Below, in pieces: positions 44,381 through 51,334 of a DNA stretch of 51,334 nucleotides. Location of the stretch: assembly GCA_946414805.1 (NCBI GenBank), contig CAMKPZ010000009.1:1-51334 (forward strand), written 5' to 3'. How positions within the stretch are numbered: position 1 is the stretch's first letter; each line of letters begins with the position of its first letter. Under the pieces are notes generated by a model that saw nothing but the letters and a program-made list of their open reading frames with translations, had not been told where the DNA came from and made no database searches. The DNA comes from an uncultured Bacteroidales bacterium (GTDB taxonomy: Bacteria; Bacteroidota; Bacteroidia; Bacteroidales; Paludibacteraceae). The position numbers were made by a program, and so were the translations under genes.

Positions 44381-44404
44381 TGTATATATACATGTATATA
44401 TACA
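44381..44404. other. 24-bp perfect palindrome behind ribD
   Basis: TGTATATATACA followed by its own inverse, TGTATATATACA, 18 nt after the ribD stop. No T run follows, so it is not a standard intrinsic terminator; it may still form a 3' stem. Confidence 0.55.
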
Positions 44405-44689
44405 GTATAAGCGTGCAACAGACAAAATAGCGGGCTCATCTTATGGTGATCCTATGGTAATGCTGTGGTGATCCTACGGTTTTAACAGCACTTTGACAGG
44501 GAAAGGGCGAGGGATGGGAGGCGGAAGAGCGGAGATCCGGCAAGGGATGGGCGGAGGATGGGAGGCAGAAGAGCGGCACATACCGGACAATCCGGAGAAG
44601 CCAGACCGCTGCGCTAAACCGGAAGATCGCCCATATATGGTCGATACAAAGAGCATGCGGAACGATGCAAAGAGCATGCGGAACGGTAA

Positions 44690-44785
44690 TCCGCCCGCGG
44701 AACTTGCGGACACAGGACAACGTGGACGCATGTCGGCAAAGCCGATGCCCGAATTTAATTCGGGCGCAATAAACAAAGAAAGAGC
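44690..44785 (+). repeat. 95-bp dispersed element, copy B (upstream of thioredoxin promoter)
   Basis: Counterpart of 23762-23860, here pointing along the plus strand towards the promoter 65 nt away. It keeps GGACACAGGACAACG, ATGTCGGCAAAGCCGAT, the GCCCGAAT/ATTCGGGC hairpin and GCAATAAACAAAGAAAG. A protein-like reading (DTGQRG...SGAINKERA) is shared by both copies, but flanks and codon changes do not make a coding role convincing. Confidence 0.65.
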
Positions 44786-44848
44786 AAAAGAAGGGGCGGA
44801 GAAAAGGACAACAGAGAGAGAAAAAAATAAGGAAAAACACGCGCGCGC

Positions 44849-44879
44849 TTGCATATGTCAAAAAAAAGTAGTAAATTTG
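44849..44879 (+). promoter_or_regulatory. promoter of the thioredoxin-phoH operon
   Basis: TTG (44849-44851, in TTGCATATGTC), 20 nt spacer, TAAATTTG (44872-44879). Confidence 0.82.
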
Positions 44880-44885
44880 CAGCCG

Positions 44886-45287
44886 ATTTTAAAATGGAGT
44901 AGTGTGTGCCCACATAAACATACACACAAAACACACTTAAAAAACATACAAAAGACCGATATAAAAACACAGAAAAAAAACAAGAGATACAGGGACGGGA
45001 ACAGAGGACGGACGGAAACTGAGGGGCTGGACAGATAGAAACCGAAACACACAACACGGAGAGAGAGACGGAGACGGAAACGGAAAGGCGGACAGAGAGA
45101 AACACAGAGAGAAACCAGCACACGACACAGAGGGACGGAAACAGATAGACGGAAACGGAAGGGAGGACGGAAACGGAGGGGCGGACAGACAGAAAGAAAC
45201 ACAGACAGGAACAAAAAGAAACATACAAACACATACCATAAAAACACAAAAAAGACAGATATAGAAACACAGAAAAAACAGGATAAT
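44886..45287 (+). other. purine-rich leader with internal direct repeats
   Basis: About 400 nt between the predicted transcription start and the first start codon. The plus strand is nearly all A and G, with frequent GGACGGAAAC and ACAGAGAGAAAC. A segment of about 50 bp at 44938-44990 (with GATATAAAAACACAGAAAAAA) recurs at 45237-45285 (with GATATAGAAACACAGAAAAAA). No gene and no known riboswitch are visible. Confidence 0.6.
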
Positions 45288-45830
45288 ATGGATAAAGACA
45301 TGTTGATAAATACGAGACAGGCAATGGTAACGCAGAAGGCTAAGCAGAACGCGATGGTGATGCGGGAAACGACGGTGATGCGGGAAACGATGGTGATGCG
45401 GAGGGCGAAACGGATGGTGAAGCGGATGGCGATGGTGTTGCTGTTCGTGGTAATGGGTTTGCCGGGGAAGGCGGAAGATGTAGTGTATCTGACAACAGAG
45501 CAGTTCAGGGACAGGATCTTTGATTACAAGGCAGAGAAAGAGTGGGCATACAAAGGCGAGAAGCCATGCGTGATCGATTTCTATACCACCTGGTGCGGTC
45601 CGTGCAAACGGTTGGCACCGATCATGGAAGAGCTGAGTCAGACCTACTGCGACCAGGTGGTATTCTACAAGGCGGACACGGAGCGTGAACGCGAGTTGGC
45701 ATACGTATTCGGGATCAACTCCATTCCGCAGGTGCTGTACATACCGAAAGAAGGCAAACCGATGTTACTGAAGGGTTTATACCCAAAAGAGGAGATTGTG
45801 CGGATCATTAATGAGTTTTTGTTGAAATAA
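45288..45830 (+). CDS. thioredoxin-like protein with signal sequence
   Basis: Thioredoxin fold with the active site WCGPCK in FYTTWCGPCKRLAPIMEEL and the cis-proline loop INSIPQVLYI. A hydrophobic segment AMVLLFVVMGLPGKA precedes it, so the domain is probably exported to the periplasm for disulfide exchange. The true start is unclear: the first 45 codons (MDKDMLINTR...) contain seven or more Met and repeat ATGGTGATGCGGGAAACG-type units; a start at one of the later ATGs directly before the hydrophobic segment is likely. The antiporter gene begins one nt after the stop. Confidence 0.87.
   Translation: MDKDMLINTRQAMVTQKAKQNAMVMRETTVMRETMVMRRAKRMVKRMAMVLLFVVMGLPGKAEDVVYLTTEQFRDRIFDYKAEKEWAYKGEKPCVIDFYTTWCGPCKRLAPIMEELSQTYCDQVVFYKADTERERELAYVFGINSIPQVLYIPKEGKPMLLKGLYPKEEIVRIINEFLLK
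45345..45435. repeat. repeats at the 5' end of the thioredoxin gene
   Basis: Units of about 18 bp, GATGGTGATGCGGGAAAC, occur in near-identical form two and a half times, then degrade to CGGATGG units. They code the Met-, Arg- and Val-rich N-terminus. Confidence 0.7.
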
Positions 45831-45831
45831 G

Positions 45832-47442
45832 ATGCAAGTTGAGTTTATTTTATTAATCTTATCGTTATTATTTTTCGTCAGTATTTTTGCTGACAAGATC
45901 GGATACAAATACGGTGTACCGGCGCTGCTACTGTTTCTGGTAGTGGGAATGGTTTTCGGTTCACACGGTCTGGGAGCAGTATGGGGCGGCGGCATAGAGA
46001 TTGAGACGGGTTCGGCTCAGGCGATCAGTACTCTGGCGATGTGTATTATTCTCTTCACCGGAGGAATGGAGACGAAGTTGAGCGACATCAAATCGGTGCT
46101 GGCTCCGGGAGTCACGTTAGCGACCGTAGGGGTACTTATCACGTGCGTAGTGACCGGTGTGATCATCTATTTCATTTTCGGTTGGTTGAGCGCCATTACG
46201 ACGATCTCCATCTGGATGGCGTTATTGATGGCTGCGACGATGAGCAGTACCGACAGCGCGAGTGTCTTCTCAATCCTGCGGACTAACGGGATAGGTTTGA
46301 AGCATAACCTGAGACCGTTGCTGGAGTTAGAGTCGGGTGCGAATGACCCGATGGCCTACGTGCTGACGACGACGCTGATCAGTATTGTTGTAGGGATGGA
46401 GAGCACGGCTACGGGCGGCACCGGCATACAGGCCCTTCCTATCATTCAGACGATAGTAGTACAATTAGTGATGGGGGCAGTATTAGGAATGGCATTCGGC
46501 CGCGGTCTGGTGATGCTGATGCGCAGGGTGAAATTAGGCAACGAAGCCTTGTACCCGATCATGGTATTAACCGCGTGCATTTTCATTTTCTCCGTCACCT
46601 ACTACCTGCAGGGCAACACCTATCTGGCGGTTTACGTAGGGGGTCTGATCATCGGCAACAACAAGTTTGCCCGCAAGCGCCAGACCCAATCGTTCTTCAG
46701 CGGTCTGACCTGGCTGAGCCAGCTGGTGATGTTCCTGATGTTAGGTCTGATGGTCAAACCGGCTGAGTTCTTTGACTACCACGTATGGCTTCCGTGCCTG
46801 ATCATCAGTATTGTCATGGTGCTTATATCCCGTCCGATAGCCGTTTATCTATGTATGCTGCCATTCCGCCAATACCGGCAACGCGACAAACTGATGCTGA
46901 GCTGGGTAGGTCTGAAAGGGGCAGTCCCGATCATTTTTGCGATTCTGTGCAAGAGTTACGGTGTACCCGGAGCAGATATGATCTTCAATATCGTGTTCCT
47001 GTGCACGATCGTATCTCTGCTGGTTCAAGGGACCACCCTGACGCTGGTAGCCAAGAAACTGAATCTGGCGACCGAGCCTCAGGAGTCACGTGTACTGGAG
47101 TATTTCGACATCGATCTGCCGGATGAGATCCAGTCCTCGGCAAGCGAGAGAGAAGTGTCAGAAGACATGTTAGAAAAAGGCAACACCCTTCGCGACATCA
47201 AACTGCCGCCCCATACTCTGGTGGTGATGGTTCGCAGGAACGAGGATTTCTTTGTACCGACGGGTCAGAGCGAGTTGCAGAAAGGCGACCAGTTATTAGT
47301 GATCACGGACCAAGACGCGAAGAAAGCGTACCAGCAGATGACCGACGAGGCGGAGGAAGACGCCCAATGGCGCGAGGCGATGCGGAAGAAGCATCAGGAA
47401 CGCTGGCTGCGCGCGACGGCCTGGATGAGGAAAAAGAATTGA
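45832..47442 (+). CDS. potassium/proton antiporter (CPA1 type) with TrkA-C domain
   Basis: About 12 membrane segments (residues 1-395) with the CPA antiporter signature around MSSTDSASVFSILR and ELESGANDPMAYVL, where the acidic residues carry the exchanged ion. A cytoplasmic TrkA-C (RCK_C) domain follows (about 455-510: LPPHTLVVMVRRNEDFFVPTG, GDQLLVITD). This is the layout of NhaP2/CvrA-type antiporters. Length 536 residues. The ion specificity is inferred from the family. Confidence 0.93.
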   Translation: MQVEFILLILSLLFFVSIFADKIGYKYGVPALLLFLVVGMVFGSHGLGAVWGGGIEIETGSAQAISTLAMCIILFTGGMETKLSDIKSVLAPGVTLATVGVLITCVVTGVIIYFIFGWLSAITTISIWMALLMAATMSSTDSASVFSILRTNGIGLKHNLRPLLELESGANDPMAYVLTTTLISIVVGMESTATGGTGIQALPIIQTIVVQLVMGAVLGMAFGRGLVMLMRRVKLGNEALYPIMVLTACIFIFSVTYYLQGNTYLAVYVGGLIIGNNKFARKRQTQSFFSGLTWLSQLVMFLMLGLMVKPAEFFDYHVWLPCLIISIVMVLISRPIAVYLCMLPFRQYRQRDKLMLSWVGLKGAVPIIFAILCKSYGVPGADMIFNIVFLCTIVSLLVQGTTLTLVAKKLNLATEPQESRVLEYFDIDLPDEIQSSASEREVSEDMLEKGNTLRDIKLPPHTLVVMVRRNEDFFVPTGQSELQKGDQLLVITDQDAKKAYQQMTDEAEEDAQWREAMRKKHQERWLRATAWMRKKN

Positions 47443-47458
47443 GAATCAAACATTATAT

Positions 47459-49024
47459 ATGAAAACGACCGTTTTTCTAACCGGTGCCACGGGCACAATG
47501 GGTTTTGCGGGCATGACAGAGATACTCCGCTACCCCGAGAAGTATGATTTGCGTATTCTGGCTCGTCCGAGCAAGAAGAACAAAGAGTTACTGAAGCCGA
47601 TAGCAGCAGCCCATCCCCAGTTGACGATCATCTGGGGCGATCTGACGAGATACGAGGATGTGCTGGAAGGCGTGAAGGGCGCAGACATCGTTCTGCATGT
47701 AGGCGGCATGGTTTCGCCTCAGGCGGACTACCGTCCGAAGGCAACGCTGCGCACGAATATCTCGGCTGCAGAGAACATCACCAAAGCCGTTCTGGCCCAA
47801 GGCGAGAAGCAACCGAAAGTGGTCTATATCGGTTCGGTGGCACAGATGGGCGACCGTCGTGAGCCGCTTCATTGGGGCCGTGCCGGCGATCCGATCTGCG
47901 TATCGGCGTACGACCATTACGGTCTGACCAAAGTGCAAGCAGAACGCATCATCACCAATTCGGGCATCAAGACCTGGGTGTCTCTCCGTCAATCGGGAAT
48001 CCTGTATCCTGCGATCCTGAAGAACTACGACCCGATCATGTTCCATGTGCCGATCCGCGGTGTGCTGGAATGGGCGACGGTAGAGGACAGCGGCCGGTTG
48101 TTAGAGCGCGTATGCCGTCCGGAAGTGCCGGAAGAGTTCTGGAAGAACTATTATAATATCGGTTCGGGCGAGGAATACCGGTTGAGCAACTATGAGTTCG
48201 AGGTGCTTCTGCTGGATGCTATCGGCTGTCCGAGACCGGAGAAGATCTTCAACGCCAACTGGTTCACCACCCGCAATTTCCACGGAATGTGGTATATCGA
48301 CGGCGACAAGTTAGAGAACTATCTGCATTTCCGTGCGAACGTGCCTGTGAAGGAGTATTTTGCGCAGATGGCGAAAGCCAAATCGCTGCCATGGGGAATC
48401 AAGTTCGCCTCCAAGACCCACATTGCCAAGCTCTTCCCGCACTGCGTGAAGTTAGCGATGCGCGCGATGGCGAACAGCAAAGAGCATGGTACGCAGACCT
48501 GGATCAAGAACCATATCGAACCGCGCATCCATGCCTATTACGGTTCGTTGGACGCCTACAAAGCCATTCCGGATTGGGCTCACATGGATCTGAGTCACAA
48601 CAGCAACGAGCAGGTTCTGCTGGATCACGGCTACGACGAAAAGAAACCCCGTGAAGAGTTCACCATCGAAGATATGCAGAAAGCAGCCGCTTTCCGCGGC
48701 GGCAAATGTCTGGGAAAGGCAGAAGGAGACAAAAACACGAAAGAGCTGAAAGGCATCGAGTTATGGGACACGCCGTTAGTGTGGGAGGATGCCGAAGGCA
48801 GACAGTTCGAGGCGACGCCCCGTCTGATCCTGTTAGGCGGACACTGGTCTCCATTCGACATGCCGTACCCATATGCGGACGAGCCGAAAGAGAAACAGGT
48901 ACCGTGGCATTGGGACAAGGTAGCGAAAAAGAACAAGTTCTTCGCACAGCTCTGGGCTCCGCTGCATGACGCCAACGAAGACAATGTGTACGGACCGGAA
49001 GTGTTCGAAGGATGGGAGAAATGA
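47459..49024 (+). CDS. NAD-dependent epimerase/dehydratase family protein with long C-terminal extension
   Basis: Extended short-chain dehydrogenase. The dinucleotide-binding motif is TGATGTMGFAG (residues about 8-18) and the active-site YxxxK is YGLTKVQAE (about 158), with the serine in YIGSVAQMG. The Rossmann part ends near residue 300. The last 200 residues (from about KSLPWGIKFASKTHIAKL to the end) are not part of a standard SDR; they hold HNSNEQVLLDHGYDEKKP and LLGGHWSPFDMPYPYA, and I cannot assign them. Substrate unknown. Length 521 residues. Confidence 0.85.
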   Translation: MKTTVFLTGATGTMGFAGMTEILRYPEKYDLRILARPSKKNKELLKPIAAAHPQLTIIWGDLTRYEDVLEGVKGADIVLHVGGMVSPQADYRPKATLRTNISAAENITKAVLAQGEKQPKVVYIGSVAQMGDRREPLHWGRAGDPICVSAYDHYGLTKVQAERIITNSGIKTWVSLRQSGILYPAILKNYDPIMFHVPIRGVLEWATVEDSGRLLERVCRPEVPEEFWKNYYNIGSGEEYRLSNYEFEVLLLDAIGCPRPEKIFNANWFTTRNFHGMWYIDGDKLENYLHFRANVPVKEYFAQMAKAKSLPWGIKFASKTHIAKLFPHCVKLAMRAMANSKEHGTQTWIKNHIEPRIHAYYGSLDAYKAIPDWAHMDLSHNSNEQVLLDHGYDEKKPREEFTIEDMQKAAAFRGGKCLGKAEGDKNTKELKGIELWDTPLVWEDAEGRQFEATPRLILLGGHWSPFDMPYPYADEPKEKQVPWHWDKVAKKNKFFAQLWAPLHDANEDNVYGPEVFEGWEK

Positions 49025-49066
49025 GAAATGAGAATTGAGAATTGAGAGTTGAGAATTGAGAATTGA
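49022..49066. repeat. 7-bp repeats between SDR and DEAD-box genes
   Basis: Six steps of GAAATGA or GAATTGA fill the gap from the SDR stop to the helicase ATG; the last unit provides the A of the start codon. Confidence 0.85.
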
Positions 49067-50331
49067 TGTATTTTGACGAATTAGCCCTTTCAGACGAAGT
49101 ATTAGATGCATTGTGGGACATGCATTTCGACGAGTGTACTCCTGTGCAAGAGAAGACTATTCCTGTGATCTTAGAAGGTCGCGATGTCATTTCCTGTGCC
49201 CAGACGGGCACCGGTAAAACCGCGGCGTATATCTTACCGCTGCTGACAAATCTGGCATTCGACGACCACGACGCCTCCAAGCTGAATGCGATCATCATGG
49301 CTCCGACGCGTGAGTTAGCGCAACAGATCGACCAGCAGATGCAAGGGTTCGGGTACTATGTACCCTTCTCTTCGTTAGCCATCTACGGCGGCAAGGACAA
49401 CGGTGCATGGGGTACGCAAGTGACGGGTTTGCAGAAAGGCGCAGACATCATCATTGCTACGCCCGGGCGGTTGCTGAGCCAGATGAACATCTATGATGTC
49501 GATTTCTCGGGCGTGAAGTATTTCATTTTAGACGAAGCGGACCGAATGCTCGACATGGGCTTCTACGACGACATTATGACTATCGTCCGCAAACTGCCGG
49601 CAGACCGCCAGACGATCATGTTCTCGGCGACGATGCCTCCGAAGATCCGCCAGATGGCGAAAGCGATCATGCGCAATCCAGAGGAAGTGCAGATAGCCGT
49701 CTCCCGCCCGCCGGAGAGCATCCACCAGATGTGCGCACAGCTCTTCGAGCCGCAGAAGACAGGATTTATCCAGTTGGCACTGCAAGGAAGGGCGTTGAAG
49801 AAAGTGATCATTTTCGCCGGAAAGAAACAACGTGTGAAAGACCTCGCGCGCACACTCCGTATGTTAAAGATCGACGCACGCGCCATGCATTCCGATCTGG
49901 AGCAGAACGAGCGTGACCAAGTGATGTTAGATTTCCGGAACGGCAAGATCGACGTGTTAGTGGCGACGGATGTCGTGTCCCGCGGTATTGATGTGACGGA
50001 TGTGCCGCTGGTGATCAACTATGATGTGCCGCATGATCCTGAAGATTACGTACACCGCATAGGCCGCACCGCCCGTGCAGAGAACAGCGGCGAAGCGATC
50101 ACATTAGTGTCACCGGAAGACGCACGGTATTGGAACCGTATTGAGCGATTCCTGAAGAAAGAGATCGAGCGTGTGCCGCTGCCGGAAGCCTTAGGCGAAG
50201 GTCCGGACGAAAAGGCATTTATCCCAAAGCCGGCCAGACCATCAAGTCACGGATTCCGTAAAAACCGGCAAGGAAAGAAACATAACAGAAAATCCAATGG
50301 AAACAATCATAAATCTCCTCGACAGTCTTGA
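49066..50331 (+). CDS. DEAD-box RNA helicase
   Basis: ATP-dependent RNA unwinding. Q motif region FDELALSDEVLDALWDMHF with TPVQ, Walker A AQTGTGKTAA, motif II DEAD in LDEADRMLDMGF, SAT in FSATMP, and motif VI HRIGRTAR. A basic, Lys- and Asn-rich tail follows (residues about 385-421), typical of RhlE/CshA-like members. The ATG at 49066 is preferred to the overlapping TTG at 49063. Length 421 residues. It overlaps phoH by 35 nt. Confidence 0.95.
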   Translation: MYFDELALSDEVLDALWDMHFDECTPVQEKTIPVILEGRDVISCAQTGTGKTAAYILPLLTNLAFDDHDASKLNAIIMAPTRELAQQIDQQMQGFGYYVPFSSLAIYGGKDNGAWGTQVTGLQKGADIIIATPGRLLSQMNIYDVDFSGVKYFILDEADRMLDMGFYDDIMTIVRKLPADRQTIMFSATMPPKIRQMAKAIMRNPEEVQIAVSRPPESIHQMCAQLFEPQKTGFIQLALQGRALKKVIIFAGKKQRVKDLARTLRMLKIDARAMHSDLEQNERDQVMLDFRNGKIDVLVATDVVSRGIDVTDVPLVINYDVPHDPEDYVHRIGRTARAENSGEAITLVSPEDARYWNRIERFLKKEIERVPLPEALGEGPDEKAFIPKPARPSSHGFRKNRQGKKHNRKSNGNNHKSPRQS

Positions 50332-51226
50332 CACCCCCACTTTCTATGGGGTGAACAACCAGAATATCCTGTGTCTCAAGAACCAGCATCCGGATGTACG
50401 CGTGGTGGCACGCGGTTATCAAGTGAAGGTGAGCGGTTCGGAAACCGCTATCGCACATTTCGAACAATCGCTGCATTCCTGTGAGCAGTTCTGCATCCGC
50501 AACAACCGGTTGACGGAGCAAGATATCCTGATGCTTCTGCATGGCGACAAGCCGCATGAGCAAGCGACGGACAACCTGATTTTGTACGGCGTGAACGGCA
50601 AGTCTATCTATGCCCGTTCGACCAACCAGCAGGCACTGGTGAAGGCGTATGAAGAGAACGATCTGCTGTTCGCTGTGGGTCCCGCCGGAAGCGGAAAGAC
50701 CTATACGGCTATCGCGCTGGCAGTCAAGGCATTGAAGCAACGCGAGGTGAAACGGATCATTCTATCCCGTCCGGCTGTGGAGGCAGGAGAGAAATTAGGA
50801 TTCCTGCCCGGCGACATGAAAGAGAAGATCGATCCGTATCTGCAGCCGCTGTATGACGCATTGCAAGATATGATTCCCGCCGCCAAGCTGACAGAATACA
50901 TGGAGAAAGGCACAATCCAGATTGCGCCGTTAGCGTTTATGCGCGGCCGGACGCTCTCGGAGGCCGTGGTTATTCTGGACGAAGCGCAGAACACGACGGC
51001 CTTGCAGCTGAAGATGTTTCTGACACGATTAGGATTAGGCGGCAAGATGATTGTGACAGGCGACATGACCCAGATCGATCTGCCGGCGACCCAGAAATCC
51101 GGACTGCGCGACGCGCTGGAGCGTTTCAAGGGCATCAAAGGTATCAAAATCATCGAATTCAACGAGAAAGATATCGTTCGTCACCCGCTTGTGAAAAGGA
51201 TAGTGGCGGCGTACGCAAAAGAGTAA
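50297..51226 (+). CDS. phoH: PhoH-like ATPase
   Basis: P-loop ATPase of the PhoH family, linked to RNA metabolism. Walker A GPAGSGKTYTA (residues about 133-143) and Walker B VVILDEAQN, then MIVTGDMTQIDLP, are diagnostic. The N-terminal 100 residues form the usual KH-like part. Length 309 residues. The overlap with the helicase gene fits a shared role in RNA handling (inference). Confidence 0.95.
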   Translation: METIINLLDSLDTPTFYGVNNQNILCLKNQHPDVRVVARGYQVKVSGSETAIAHFEQSLHSCEQFCIRNNRLTEQDILMLLHGDKPHEQATDNLILYGVNGKSIYARSTNQQALVKAYEENDLLFAVGPAGSGKTYTAIALAVKALKQREVKRIILSRPAVEAGEKLGFLPGDMKEKIDPYLQPLYDALQDMIPAAKLTEYMEKGTIQIAPLAFMRGRTLSEAVVILDEAQNTTALQLKMFLTRLGLGGKMIVTGDMTQIDLPATQKSGLRDALERFKGIKGIKIIEFNEKDIVRHPLVKRIVAAYAKE

Positions 51227-51254
51227 TCAGGAGGCGAACCATTGATGAGCAATC

Positions 51255-51285
51255 GAGCCATCAGCCGTCAGCCGACAGGCTTTTC
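51255..51285. repeat. 7-bp repeats behind phoH
   Basis: CCATCAG, CCGTCAG and CCGACAG units, the same family as at 12650 and 22064. Confidence 0.6.
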
Positions 51286-51307
51286 GTCAAAAAAAATGCC
51301 CGAACGC

Positions 51308-51334
51308 TTGCATATGTGCAAAATTTGTTGTACC
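51308..51334 (+). promoter_or_regulatory. promoter cut by the right edge
   Basis: TTG (51308-51310, in TTGCATATGTG) and, after exactly 20 nt, TACC at the last four bases, the first half of TACCTTTG. A plus-strand gene should begin just outside the window. Confidence 0.65.

Noticed and set aside
44381..44404. Palindrome behind ribD as an intrinsic terminator
   Set aside because: It is AT-rich and no T run follows, so it is reported only as a palindrome.
44493..45324. Long frames on both strands in the purine-rich region
   Set aside because: Low-complexity products (Ser, Val, Leu and Cys on one strand; Lys, Glu and Arg on the other) explained by base composition and repeats.

Overview
The window is a chromosomal segment of a Bacteroidota bacterium, most likely order Bacteroidales; the family cannot be fixed from sequence alone. 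Three things support this. Almost every promoter I can find has the Bacteroidota form TTG-N20-TAnnTTTG. The ribosomal proteins L36 and S4 are the zinc-free forms. The accessory genes (OstA-like protein, SurA-type foldases, DUF2147, secreted Spy-like protein, membrane-bound AraC regulator) are typical of the group.

Layout. (1) 1-2568, minus strand: the N-terminal part of a secreted protein that runs off the left edge, and a membrane-bound AraC-type regulator whose start region carries a run of ten G. (2) 2736-23515, minus strand: a 34-gene translation cluster, rpsL-rpsG-fusA-rpsJ-(S10/spc/alpha genes)-rpoA-rplQ-aspS. I find one promoter in front of it and one terminator behind it. The synthetase at its end is of the archaeal/eukaryal AspRS type. 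(3) 23600-27629: a small orphan gene, a Spy-like secreted protein, lipoproteins, a DUF2147 protein and a nitroreductase-like lipoprotein. (4) 27621-30124, minus: AraC regulator, CNNM/CBS membrane protein and smpB as one probable operon with paired operator-like palindromes at its start. (5) 30165-30748, minus: tRNA-Glu and rpsT. (6) 30766-39480, minus: an envelope-biogenesis and replication run (PPIase-like lipoprotein, SurA, OstA-like, outer-membrane barrel, dnaG, radical SAM, MurG-like glycosyltransferase). (7) 39467-44362: aroB and a CCA-adding-type enzyme (plus), recX and prmC (minus), ribD (plus). (8) 44363-51226, plus: a 0.9 kb purine-rich leader, then thioredoxin, K+/H+ antiporter, SDR protein, DEAD-box helicase and phoH. 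The next promoter is cut by the right edge.

Unexplained structure. (a) Two long hairpins with an identical 25-nt tip but different, compensating arms start at the stop codons of fusA and rpsJ. (b) A roughly 95-bp element occurs in two copies, each upstream of a promoter and in the same orientation to it. (c) Degenerate tandem repeats, mostly of 7-bp units and resembling cyanobacterial STRR heptamers, fill many intergenic gaps and have entered reading frames without breaking them (glycosyltransferase, prmC, OstA-like signal peptide). (d) The G run puts the AraC regulator out of frame with its best translation start, which suggests an ON/OFF switch or a homopolymer error. All functions are inferred from recognised motifs; no search was run.
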